NCBI RefSeq assembly: GCF_007833165.1
Contig: NZ_VOBQ01000006.1
Span: 124,001 to 188,000, forward strand
DNA from: Caenimonas sedimenti
Lineage (GTDB): Bacteria > Pseudomonadota > Gammaproteobacteria > Burkholderiales > Burkholderiaceae_C
DNA: 64,000 bases
Direction of reading: 5' to 3'
Shown: positions 34,755 to 43,403 of the stretch, piece by piece
Position numbering within the stretch: the stretch's first letter is position 1
Layout of the letters: every line of letters starts with the position of its first letter
Program-made: the position numbers and the translations under genes
The notes under the pieces: model-generated
Seen by the model: the letters and a program-made list of their open reading frames with translations, nothing else
Database searches by the model: none
What the model was told of the DNA's origin: nothing

Positions 34755-34755
34755 C

Positions 34756-35502
34756 ATGCGGCCGGTGACCCGCCGCCAAGTCGTGCTCGGCGCTGCCGCG
34801 CTGGCGCTTCCCCCCTGGAGGGCGGCGCAGGCGCAGGCCGGCGCCGGCGTCCCGCGCTTCTCCGCTTCGGCGCCCGGCGGGGCACTGCCGGCAGGTTGGG
34901 CGCACGAGACCTTGCCCAAGGTGGAACGCGCCAACCAGTTCGCACTGGTCGCGGATGGCGGCGTGACGGTGTTGCACGTGCGGTCGCAGGCTGCGGCCTC
35001 CTCGCTCGTGGCCACGCTGCCGACCGGCGGCGGCAGCGTCGCTCGCGCGCAGTGGCGCTGGAAGGTCTCCCGGGCGTTGGCCGGCTCCGACTTCCGGGTG
35101 AAGCCCGGCGATGACTATGCGGCGCGCCTCTACGTGCTGTTCGATCTGCCGCTGGATCGCCTGGCCTTCGCCGACCGGCTCCGCATCCAGGCGACGCGCA
35201 GCCTGTCGGGCCGCGACATCCCCACCGCCGCCATCTGCTATGTGTGGGGCCAGGCGCAGCCCGTGGGCAGCACCGGCTGGAACCCCTACACCGACCGCGT
35301 GCGCATGGTGGTGGTGGACAGCGGCCAGGAGTTCGCGGGCCAGTGGCGCAGCATCGAGCGCGATCTGGCGCGCGACTGGCAGGAAGCCTTTCCCGGCCCC
35401 ATGCCGCCCGTGCGTGCGGTGGCCGTTGGCGCGGACACCGACAACACCAGCGACCAGGTCGACACCTGGTTCGGCGACGTGCGGCTGCCCGGCACCGCAT
35501 GA
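34756..35502 (+). CDS. DUF3047 secreted protein, Tat-type leader
   Basis: A 248-residue protein of the DUF3047 type. The N-terminus (VTRRQVVLGAAALALPPWRAAQAQA) looks like a twin-arginine leader. The mature part has the family's WRWKVSRALAGSDFRVKPGDDYAARLYVLFD and ICYVWGQAQPVGSTGWNPYTDRVRMVVVDSG. It begins 1 base after the preceding stop and overlaps the next gene by four bases, so it belongs to the SigF-linked operon. Biochemical role unknown. Confidence 0.83.
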   Translation: MRPVTRRQVVLGAAALALPPWRAAQAQAGAGVPRFSASAPGGALPAGWAHETLPKVERANQFALVADGGVTVLHVRSQAAASSLVATLPTGGGSVARAQWRWKVSRALAGSDFRVKPGDDYAARLYVLFDLPLDRLAFADRLRIQATRSLSGRDIPTAAICYVWGQAQPVGSTGWNPYTDRVRMVVVDSGQEFAGQWRSIERDLARDWQEAFPGPMPPVRAVAVGADTDNTSDQVDTWFGDVRLPGTA

Positions 35503-36623
35503 AGCGGCTGCTGCTGCTCGGCGGCGGCCATGCCCACTTGCGGGTGCTGGCAGACCTGGCGCGCGCGCGGCTGCCGGGCTGGGAGGTGGTGCTGGTGACG
35601 CCCACGCCGCGCCAGATCTATTCGGGCATGCTGCCCGGCTGGGTGGCCGGCCACTACGCGCTGGAACAGTGCGGCATCGACGTGGCGCGGCTGGCGGCGG
35701 CCGCCGGCGTCCGGCTGCTGCTGGACAGCGCCCACGCGCTGGACGCGGACGGCCGCCGCGTGGAGACCGGGGCGCACGGATCCCTGGACTTCGATGTCCT
35801 GTCGCTCGACGTGGGCTCGGGCAGCCCCGCGCATGCGATCCCCGGCGCGCACGGGCACGCCACGCCCATCCGGCCCATCGAATCCTTCGTCGCCGGGTGG
35901 GTCGAGACGCAGGCGAAGCTGCGGCCAGGCCGTCCCTTCGACCTGGTCGTGCTCGGCGCCGGCCTGGGCGGTGTGGAACTCGCCTTCGCGGCGCACCATC
36001 GCGGGCAGCGCGAGGGCTGGTCGCACCTGCGCGTGCACCTGGCCGGATCCGGCGCGACCCCGCTCGAGGCGTCGCCCCCGTCGACGCGGGGCCGGGTCCT
36101 GGAACTGATGCGCCAGAAGGGCATGCCCTGGCATGGCGGCCGGCGTGCCGCAGCGGTGGAAGCCGGCCAGGTGCTGCTGGAAGATGGGGCCGCGCTGCCC
36201 GCCGACGCGTGCTGGTTGGCGACGGGCTCCGCGCCCCATCCGTGGCTGGCCGACTCGGGGCTCGCCACGGACGCGGTGGGTTACGTGCGCGTGCATGACA
36301 CCCTGCAATGCGAGAGCCACCCCGCGATCTTCGCGGCCGGTGACGTGGCCAGCCTGCGGGCCGCGCTGCCGAAGTCCGGCGTCTATGCCGTGCGGGCAGG
36401 CGAGCCGCTGTCGCGCAACCTGCAGGCCGCTTGCCGCGGCCTGCCGCTCGCCAGCTGGCAGCCCCAGGCGCGCGCGCTGTACCTGGTGAGCACGGGCAGC
36501 CGGCACGCGCTCGCGGTGTGGGGTGGCTCCAGCTGGGAAGGCCGCTGGGTCTGGCGCTGGAAGGACTGGATCGACCGGAAGTTCGTGCAACGGTTCAACG
36601 CCGGCGCAGGCGCCCGGCCCTGA
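35499..36623 (+). CDS. SelD-associated-type FAD-dependent oxidoreductase (TIGR03169-like)
   Basis: A 374-residue NDH-2-like flavoprotein. FAD site LLLLGGGHAHLRVL, then IYSGMLPGWVAGHYALEQCGIDVARLA, the hallmark I associate with the pyridine-nucleotide oxidoreductase usually fused to the N-terminus of selenide water dikinase. The second nucleotide site is DLVVLGAGLGGVELAFAA, and the FAD-closing motif is IFAAGDVASLR. No SelD domain follows and no selD gene lies in the window. ATGA overlap with DUF3047 makes it the last gene of this operon. Confidence 0.85.
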   Translation: MKRLLLLGGGHAHLRVLADLARARLPGWEVVLVTPTPRQIYSGMLPGWVAGHYALEQCGIDVARLAAAAGVRLLLDSAHALDADGRRVETGAHGSLDFDVLSLDVGSGSPAHAIPGAHGHATPIRPIESFVAGWVETQAKLRPGRPFDLVVLGAGLGGVELAFAAHHRGQREGWSHLRVHLAGSGATPLEASPPSTRGRVLELMRQKGMPWHGGRRAAAVEAGQVLLEDGAALPADACWLATGSAPHPWLADSGLATDAVGYVRVHDTLQCESHPAIFAAGDVASLRAALPKSGVYAVRAGEPLSRNLQAACRGLPLASWQPQARALYLVSTGSRHALAVWGGSSWEGRWVWRWKDWIDRKFVQRFNAGAGARP

Positions 36624-36650
36624 CGCGCCAACCGCGGTGCGCGCCCGGGA

Positions 36651-38192
36651 CTAGACCAGCAGCTCGATCAGGAAAGGCCCGTCCCGCCGGAAGCTCGCCG
36701 CCATCAGCGCCGCGCATTCCTCGAGCGTGCTCGCCCGCGCGGCTTCCACGCCCATGCCCTGCGCCAGCTGGACCCAGTCCAGATTGGGGTTGCCCAGGTC
36801 GAGCATGCGCATCGCGCTGGGGCCCGGCGTCGCGCCCACGGCCTGGTATTCGTTGATCAGGATCGCGTATTTGCGGTTGCTGAGGATCACCGTGGTGACG
36901 GGCAGGCGCTCGCGCGCCTGCGTCCACAGCGACTGCAAGGAATACATCGCCGAGCCGTCCGCCTGCAGGCTCAGCACGCGCCGCTCTCCGCCGGCCCCGA
37001 TGGCCGCGCCGGTCGCCACGGGCATGCCGTCGCCGATGGCCCCGCCGGACAGGTGCAGCCACTCGTGCGGTGCTGCGGCGTGCGTGTGCTTGTAAAAGCC
37101 GCGACCGTAGGAAACGCTTTCGTCGGACACGATGGCCTGGTCCGGCAGCAAGGCGGCGACGGTCTGTGCCAGCTTCTCCGGGGTGGGCGCGCCGCTGGCG
37201 GGTTCGGGCCGCGGACCGGGATCGGGGATGGCCAGTGGCGGAGCGCGCAGCGCGTCGGCCAGATCGCGCAGTGCCGCGACCGCATCCTGGTCCGGCCGTG
37301 ACAGCACATGGAACTGGGCGCCCGGCGCGTGCTGCTGCGAGGGCTTGCCGGGATAAGCGAAGAAGCCGACCGGGGGCTTGGCGTTGACCAGCACGATGTG
37401 CTCGTAGGACGCCAGCGCTGCGACGGCGAGATCCGTGCTGTAGGGCACGCGCTCCAGCTGCAGCCGGCCGCGGCCGCGCGAGACCCGGGCGTTCAGGTAG
37501 TCGGCCATGAGGCCCGCGCCGGTCGCCTGCGCGATGCGCCAGGCCAGCGCCTGGCCCTGCTCCTGGACGGCGGCGCCTGCCAGCAGCAACAAGGTCTTGC
37601 CGCCGGACCGCAGCACGCGCGCCACGGCGTCGACGGCCGACCCGTCGACCGGCGGCGCTGGGAGCACGCTCAGGGGCTTGGCGACCTCGCCTCCGTCGTC
37701 CCACGACGCGTCGGAGGGCAGCACCAGCGTGGCCACCTGCCCCTGCAGCGCCCGCGCCGCCTGGACCGCGGCGGCGGCATCCCGCCCGACATCGGCGGCG
37801 CGAGCGCTGGTGCGGACCCACGCGGAGACGCCGCGCGCGAATCCCTCGGTGTCGGCGGTCAGCGGCGGATCGTGCGGCCGGTGCCAGGTGGCCTGGTCGC
37901 CCACGATGTTGACGATGCCGCTGCGTGCGCGGCGGGCGTTGTGCAGGTTGGCCAGGCCGTTGGCGAGGCCCGGGCCGCAGTGGAGCAAGGTGCAGGCCGG
38001 CTTGCCGGCGAGGCGCCAGTACCCGTCGGCCATGCCGGTCACCACGTTTTCCTGCAGGCCCAGCACGCAACGCATGCCCGCGGCCTGGTCGAGCGCCGCG
38101 ACGAAATGCATCTCGCTGGTGCCGGGGTTGGCGAAACAGGTGTCGACCCCGGCGGCGAGCAAGGTCTCCACCAGGCTTCTGGCGCCATTCAT
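36651..38192 (-). CDS. ThDP-dependent decarboxylase/acetolactate-synthase-like enzyme
   Basis: A 513-residue ThDP enzyme of the acetolactate synthase/benzoylformate decarboxylase family. The catalytic Glu is in VLGLQENVVTGMADGY. The pyrimidine domain (about 1-165) precedes a middle domain and a C-terminal pyrophosphate domain with LQADGSAMYSLQSLWTQAR...NRKYAILINEY, the GDG-NN-type metal motif with Ala replacing the first Gly. GGAGG precedes the ATG, and a longer upstream frame is not used. It is shorter than typical IlvB (about 570) and has no small subunit nearby, favouring a 2-keto acid decarboxylase or carboligase in catabolism. Confidence 0.87.
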   Translation of the reverse strand: MNGARSLVETLLAAGVDTCFANPGTSEMHFVAALDQAAGMRCVLGLQENVVTGMADGYWRLAGKPACTLLHCGPGLANGLANLHNARRARSGIVNIVGDQATWHRPHDPPLTADTEGFARGVSAWVRTSARAADVGRDAAAAVQAARALQGQVATLVLPSDASWDDGGEVAKPLSVLPAPPVDGSAVDAVARVLRSGGKTLLLLAGAAVQEQGQALAWRIAQATGAGLMADYLNARVSRGRGRLQLERVPYSTDLAVAALASYEHIVLVNAKPPVGFFAYPGKPSQQHAPGAQFHVLSRPDQDAVAALRDLADALRAPPLAIPDPGPRPEPASGAPTPEKLAQTVAALLPDQAIVSDESVSYGRGFYKHTHAAAPHEWLHLSGGAIGDGMPVATGAAIGAGGERRVLSLQADGSAMYSLQSLWTQARERLPVTTVILSNRKYAILINEYQAVGATPGPSAMRMLDLGNPNLDWVQLAQGMGVEAARASTLEECAALMAASFRRDGPFLIELLV

Positions 38193-38346
38193 GCGGCCTC
38201 CTTCTTGGGTGTGCCTGATGCTAGCGCAGCCCCCTCTGCCGCTGCTGTCGCGCTGGAGCGCACCGCGCAACCCGGCCGTCGACGATTGCCACCCGCGCCG
38301 GGCGCAATCGCCGTACCATTCCGGCTTCGTTGGGTTCCAGAAAAAC

Positions 38347-38838
38347 ATGAACAAGCCTGTGCCACCCCCCGGCCGACCGCCGGGCCGGGGCGTTTTCGCC
38401 GACACCAACCTGCCGCAGGCGGACGAGTCGAACACCGACTCCGCCTGGCAGCAGTTCCAGGATCTGGAAAACCGGGGGAACGCCCGCTTCGCCGACACCC
38501 AGCCGGCGGACAAGACGATCCTGCCCGGGATGATGACTCGCAAGCCAGCCACCCCGGGCACGAGCATCGATGACGTGTTGGTCGAGGCACGGCGCAACAA
38601 TCGCGTGTGCCCCCAGCCGGTCTTCTGGTTCCAGCTCTACGACCTGCTGCCGGAGGGGGTGCGCAAGCCGCCGGCCCCGCCGGACGGGCCCGCGTGGCGC
38701 ACGGCATCATCACTGGCCAAGCGCATGGCGCTCCGGGACCACCTGGAGTTCGCCGACCGCTCCGGCGCGCTGGCCGCCGTCATGGCCTACCTGCGCAAGC
38801 TGCGCGAGCAGGACTGGCTGCACATGGGCGAGGACTAG
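38347..38838 (+). CDS. Cytosolic protein of unknown function
   Basis: A 163-residue protein I do not recognise. The first 75 residues are proline- and polar-rich (KPVPPPGRPPGRG) and likely disordered. The C-terminal part (about 85-163: VFWFQLYDLLPEGVRKPPAPP, then LRDHLEFADRSGALAAVMAYLRKLREQDWLHMGE) looks helical and ordered. No signal peptide or membrane helix. The ATG at 38347 is preferred over a much longer open frame that runs through the opposite-strand ThDP gene. It converges with the gene at 38841. Confidence 0.65.
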   Translation: MNKPVPPPGRPPGRGVFADTNLPQADESNTDSAWQQFQDLENRGNARFADTQPADKTILPGMMTRKPATPGTSIDDVLVEARRNNRVCPQPVFWFQLYDLLPEGVRKPPAPPDGPAWRTASSLAKRMALRDHLEFADRSGALAAVMAYLRKLREQDWLHMGED

Positions 38839-38840
38839 CC

Positions 38841-39290
38841 TCAGCCGGCGAACGGCCGCGTGCCGAAACGCGACGCCAGCCGCTGCAGTTCGTTCAGGGT
38901 GTCCCCGCGCACCGCCTCCTGCCCGTTGGCGCCCTGGAAGTTGGCCGCGACCATCTTGGGAAAGTGCTTGCCGATCCAGAGGGTGGTCTCCTTGATGGCG
39001 GCTTCGCTGTCGCTCTCCTCGAACAGCACGGACTTCGCGTCGTTCGGGTCGTAGTGCATGTACGCGTGGCCGGGCTCCGGCTTGAGCGTCACGGCGGACT
39101 TGTCGGCCCATCTCAGCCGTGCGAGAAGCTGCACTTCCCCCGGCCGGCCGGCCGGCGTCTTGAAGACCCAGAGAAAGTCCGGGAACCCCGCGGTGAACGC
39201 GGAGAGCTTGTCGGGGGTGGACTTGAAGTGGCCGATGCGGCCTGCCTTCATGTCGGCCTGGTGGTTCTTCCAGTGGTAGATGACATCCAT
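38841..39290 (-). CDS. Cytosolic protein of unknown function
   Basis: A 149-residue protein starting MDVIYHWKNHQADMKAGRIGHFKST. It is charged, with no signal peptide or membrane segment and two-domain-like alternation of strands and helices. The motif GEVQLLARLRWADK and the tail GDTLNELQRLASRFGTRPFAG may mark a family I cannot name. It is divergent from the alcohol dehydrogenase gene. The ATG at 39290 is chosen over a 14-residue longer form (ATG at 39332) because GAAGGG lies upstream of it. Confidence 0.65.
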   Translation of the reverse strand: MDVIYHWKNHQADMKAGRIGHFKSTPDKLSAFTAGFPDFLWVFKTPAGRPGEVQLLARLRWADKSAVTLKPEPGHAYMHYDPNDAKSVLFEESDSEAAIKETTLWIGKHFPKMVAANFQGANGQEAVRGDTLNELQRLASRFGTRPFAG

Positions 39291-39385
39291 GCGAATCGTT
39301 TTCCCTTCAAGCCAGCTGCACGGGGTGTGCATGGGCCGAGTTTAGGGCCTGCGCGGCCCGGGCCCGGTGCGGTAGGCTCTGGCCC

Positions 39386-40492
<1,107 letters not shown>

Positions 40493-40564
40493 GTCAATCC
40501 CCGGCATAAGAAGCTCTGGCGTAGCGCCGGCTGACATGTCTCGCCACAGGGACGCCGAGAGAAC

Positions 40565-42142
40565 ATGAGCAGCATCTTCATTTCTTATCGCTCGAGCGAC
40601 TTCGATCGCGGCGTCCTGATGCTTTACGGTCGCCTGGCAGAGAGGTTCGGCGCGGAGCATCTGACACTGGACAGGTTGAGTTTTGCTCCAGGAGCGAACT
40701 GGTTGCCGCAGATCCGTTCGCGCGTAGCCATGGCGGATATCGTCGTTTGCGCGATGGGCCCCGGCTGGACCGGCGACGCTGCCGCGCCGGCCTTTGGGGT
40801 CACCGACTACGTGCTGGAAGAACTGGCGCTGGCAAGGAAGCTCGGGAAGCCCGTATTGCCCGTCGCGCTCGCGGTGGATCCTTTGGCGATCACAAGATCG
40901 CTGCCAGCTGGCCTGGAGTGGGTCTCCGATCTCCATTTCGTCCGCTTTGACCCAATGTCGGGCGACGCGAAGGCCCTTTGCGAGGCGCTGGACACGCTCG
41001 GCGGACCAACCGTGGTCCGCGATGCCTCAAATGGGCAGGCCTTTGGTTTCGGGACCAAGCTGGTTCTGGACGTGTCGCGCAGCGTTCTCGGCAGCATCTT
41101 CCGCCCAATTGGGCATGCTGCCGCGGCACTGCAGCCGGTAGCCGGACTTCGCCGAAGCTTCCTCCTGGCGGGTGCGGCCCTGACCGTCCTTTGCTTGAGC
41201 GGCCTGCTTGTGGCCGGTGAAATCAATCCTTTCATGGTGGCCAAATTCCTGGCGGCAATGGCTTTCTCCGCCCTCGTGGCGTTTGCGGCGTTCGGAATTC
41301 TTTCCTGGCCGGTCAAAGGCAGGCCATCCTCCGGATCAATAGCCAGCTTCACTCTGCATTGCACAGCAGCGCTCTATATCGCTCTGGCGGCATGGTTGCT
41401 GGTCTTCTGGCTCGTGCTGCCGGATGCCGTCCATCACAGGTTCGCGGCCATTGGCGATTCAGATCTGCCGCTGATGCAACAACTCGAGTCCCTGGATACT
41501 TCCCTGACGACAGGCGCAAAGTGGCGACTGGGAATCGTCCAGGCCTGCGGGCTGCTTCACTTGCTCATTCTCGTGAACGCCTTTTCACGCGCCGCTGCGA
41601 TCGCCCTCGGTTGGAAACGATGGGTATTCCTGTTGCCGGCATCGGCCGTCGGGGTGGGATTTGTGGCCATCCTGGTCGTGCTGCTGACATCCGGTGAGGG
41701 CCTGCGTGGCGCAAACCTGCCCATGGACGTCACGCTGACATCGGCCAAGGATGTGATGGAGCCGGGTGGGTTGAAGAAGACGGAACTTCTTCTTGAGGCT
41801 ACCGGGCGGATCGAGAAGCGACCGAAATCGATCGCGTTTGTCGTCGACAGCTTCCGGGCCGAGAACCGGCAACTGCCTGCGAAGCCGATCCAGGCGCTGA
41901 TGTGTGCTCTCCTGATTTCGAAGGGCGGGAGGTTCGACTGGCCCCCTGTGATGCATGAAGCTCGGGTACGCCTGGGCGAGGATCTCGCGCCGGGCCAAGG
42001 CTTGAGCCGTCGGAATCTTGTCGTCGACGTTCCTCTTGGCGAGAACTTTCAATCCGGTGCCACTGCGTTGGGCTGCTTTGTCGAGACAGGACCGGTCAGC
42101 TATCCGATCGGGAACGGGACCATGCTGGTCCTGAAGTGGTAG
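40565..42142 (+). CDS. TIR-domain protein with five predicted membrane helices
   Basis: A 525-residue protein. Residues 1-140 form a bacterial TIR domain: SIFISYRSSDFDRGV, LTLDRLSFAPGANWLPQIR, MADIVVCAMGPGW and DYVLEELALARKLGKPVLPV, the last carrying the Glu (85/86) in the catalytic position of NAD-cleaving TIRs. Predicted membrane helices lie at about 198-220, 223-246, 258-286, 323-346 and 352-376. A C-terminal soluble domain of about 150 residues (382-525) has no family I recognise. Base use is visibly less GC-rich than the neighbours, hinting at transfer. TIR proteins often act in phage defence or stress signalling; that role is inference. Confidence 0.87.
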   Translation: MSSIFISYRSSDFDRGVLMLYGRLAERFGAEHLTLDRLSFAPGANWLPQIRSRVAMADIVVCAMGPGWTGDAAAPAFGVTDYVLEELALARKLGKPVLPVALAVDPLAITRSLPAGLEWVSDLHFVRFDPMSGDAKALCEALDTLGGPTVVRDASNGQAFGFGTKLVLDVSRSVLGSIFRPIGHAAAALQPVAGLRRSFLLAGAALTVLCLSGLLVAGEINPFMVAKFLAAMAFSALVAFAAFGILSWPVKGRPSSGSIASFTLHCTAALYIALAAWLLVFWLVLPDAVHHRFAAIGDSDLPLMQQLESLDTSLTTGAKWRLGIVQACGLLHLLILVNAFSRAAAIALGWKRWVFLLPASAVGVGFVAILVVLLTSGEGLRGANLPMDVTLTSAKDVMEPGGLKKTELLLEATGRIEKRPKSIAFVVDSFRAENRQLPAKPIQALMCALLISKGGRFDWPPVMHEARVRLGEDLAPGQGLSRRNLVVDVPLGENFQSGATALGCFVETGPVSYPIGNGTMLVLKW

Positions 42143-42213
42143 CGCCGCACCGGCGGGTCAGCCAAGTGTAAGAAGCGATGCCCGTCATCCGACATACGCT
42201 CGAAAGGTCTGCC

Positions 42214-42909
42214 ATGAACAAAGTCCTGCTCACCACCGCCGCCGTGACCGCCGCCGCCTGGCTGTTCCTGGGGTCCAGCGGCATCGCCGCCGAGAAGGCG
42301 GTCAAGCTGCCGCCGCCCACCCAGGACGTCCCGGCCGCGGCCACGACCGAAACGGCGGTGTTCGCCGGCGGTTGCTTCTGGGGGGTGCAGGCCGTGTTCC
42401 AGCACACGCAGGGTGTGCTGAACGCGGTCTCGGGCTATGCGGGTGGGGACAAGTCCACCGCCCGCTACGAGCTGGTGACGACCGGCCGCACCGGCCACGC
42501 CGAATCGGTGCAGGTCACCTACGACCCGAAGAAGGTGTCTTACGGGACGCTGCTGCAGATCTTCTTCTCGGTGGCGCACGACCCCACGACACTCGACCGG
42601 CAGGGCCCCGACGTCGGGACGCACTACCGCTCCGCGATCTTCTACCGCAACCCGCAGCAGAAGCAGGTCGCCGAGAGCTACATCGCCCAGCTGGACGCTG
42701 CAAAGCTGTTTCCGGCGCCCATCGTGACCAAGGTGAACGCTCTGGCGACATTCCATCCCGCCGAGGCTTACCACCAGGATTACGCGACGCTGCACCCGAA
42801 CCAGCCCTACATCGTGACCTACGACAAGCCGAAGATCGTGAACCTGAAGATGGTGATGCCGCAGGTGTACAGAGACAAACCCGTGCTGGTGTCTGCGCAG
42901 GCCAAGTAG
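42214..42909 (+). CDS. msrA: Peptide-methionine (S)-S-oxide reductase, exported form
   Basis: A 231-residue MsrA that reduces methionine-S-sulfoxide in proteins. The catalytic Cys54 is in FAGGCFWGVQ, with RTGHAESVQVTYDPKKVSYGTLL, GTHYRSAIFYRN and HPAEAYHQDY as expected. A signal peptide (LLTTAAVTAAAWLFLGSSGIAA) places it outside the cytoplasm. The ATG at 42214 follows AAGG; an in-frame ATG at 42178 lacks a signal-like start. A strong terminator follows. It likely repairs oxidised envelope proteins. Confidence 0.93.
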   Translation: MNKVLLTTAAVTAAAWLFLGSSGIAAEKAVKLPPPTQDVPAAATTETAVFAGGCFWGVQAVFQHTQGVLNAVSGYAGGDKSTARYELVTTGRTGHAESVQVTYDPKKVSYGTLLQIFFSVAHDPTTLDRQGPDVGTHYRSAIFYRNPQQKQVAESYIAQLDAAKLFPAPIVTKVNALATFHPAEAYHQDYATLHPNQPYIVTYDKPKIVNLKMVMPQVYRDKPVLVSAQAK

Positions 42910-42927
42910 AAGCGAGCGATGAAAGAA

Positions 42928-42951
42928 GGGCCTCACTCGAGGCCCTTTTTT
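42928..42951 (+). terminator. Rho-independent terminator of msrA
   Basis: GGGCCTC-ACTC-GAGGCCC followed by six T residues, 18 bases past the msrA stop: a perfect 7-bp stem with a U-tract. It separates msrA from the convergent small secreted gene. Confidence 0.9.
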
Positions 42952-42966
42952 CGTCCTGAGTCCGCT

Positions 42967-43290
42967 TCAGGAATACCGCCGGTTGTCCGGGTACCGGTCG
43001 CGCGCGTTCGCGATGCCGTCGCCATCCCGGTCACGGTCATGGCGGTTCCGGATGCCGTCGCGGTCCAGGTCGCCGTTGGGTCCGTTGCGCTGGACCCGGG
43101 CGATGTTGGGCACGTTCGGGTTGGGATCCTGCGCATTGCGGATGCCATCACCGTCGCGGTCGCGGTCCTGGCTGTTGCGGATGCCGTCGCGGTCCAGGTC
43201 ATGATGCGGCGCGTACTGGGCCTGCGCCAGCGACCCCAGGGTCAGCAGGGAGCCGGCCACCAGGGCCGCGAAGAGGGGTTTGCGTTGCAT
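42967..43290 (-). CDS. Small secreted protein with thrombospondin-type-3-like calcium repeats
   Basis: A 107-residue exported protein. A signal peptide (KPLFAALVAGSLLTLGSLAQAQ) is followed by repeated DxDxDG-type units (DLDRDGIRNSQDRDRDGDGIRNAQD, and again in the second half) typical of thrombospondin type 3 or calcium-binding EF-like loops. The coding DNA shows the corresponding imperfect direct repeats of about 24-30 bases. The start is the ATG at 43290; a longer open frame upstream is not used. It probably binds calcium in the periplasm or outside; the partner is unknown. Confidence 0.8.
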   Translation of the reverse strand: MQRKPLFAALVAGSLLTLGSLAQAQYAPHHDLDRDGIRNSQDRDRDGDGIRNAQDPNPNVPNIARVQRNGPNGDLDRDGIRNRHDRDRDGDGIANARDRYPDNRRYS

Positions 43291-43403
43291 GGGATGCTCC
43301 TGTGAGTTGGATTGGCATCCACGATGCAACACAGGCGCACGGCCGGGCATCGGCGCGCGGCTGTCAAGATGGTCGGCGCGGTCCTGCTCCGAAAGTTTGA
43401 CGC

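Noticed and set aside
42980..43210. Regularly spaced direct repeats resembling a CRISPR array
   Set aside because: They encode DxDxDG protein repeats in frame in a small secreted protein; spacers are neither unique nor of constant length.
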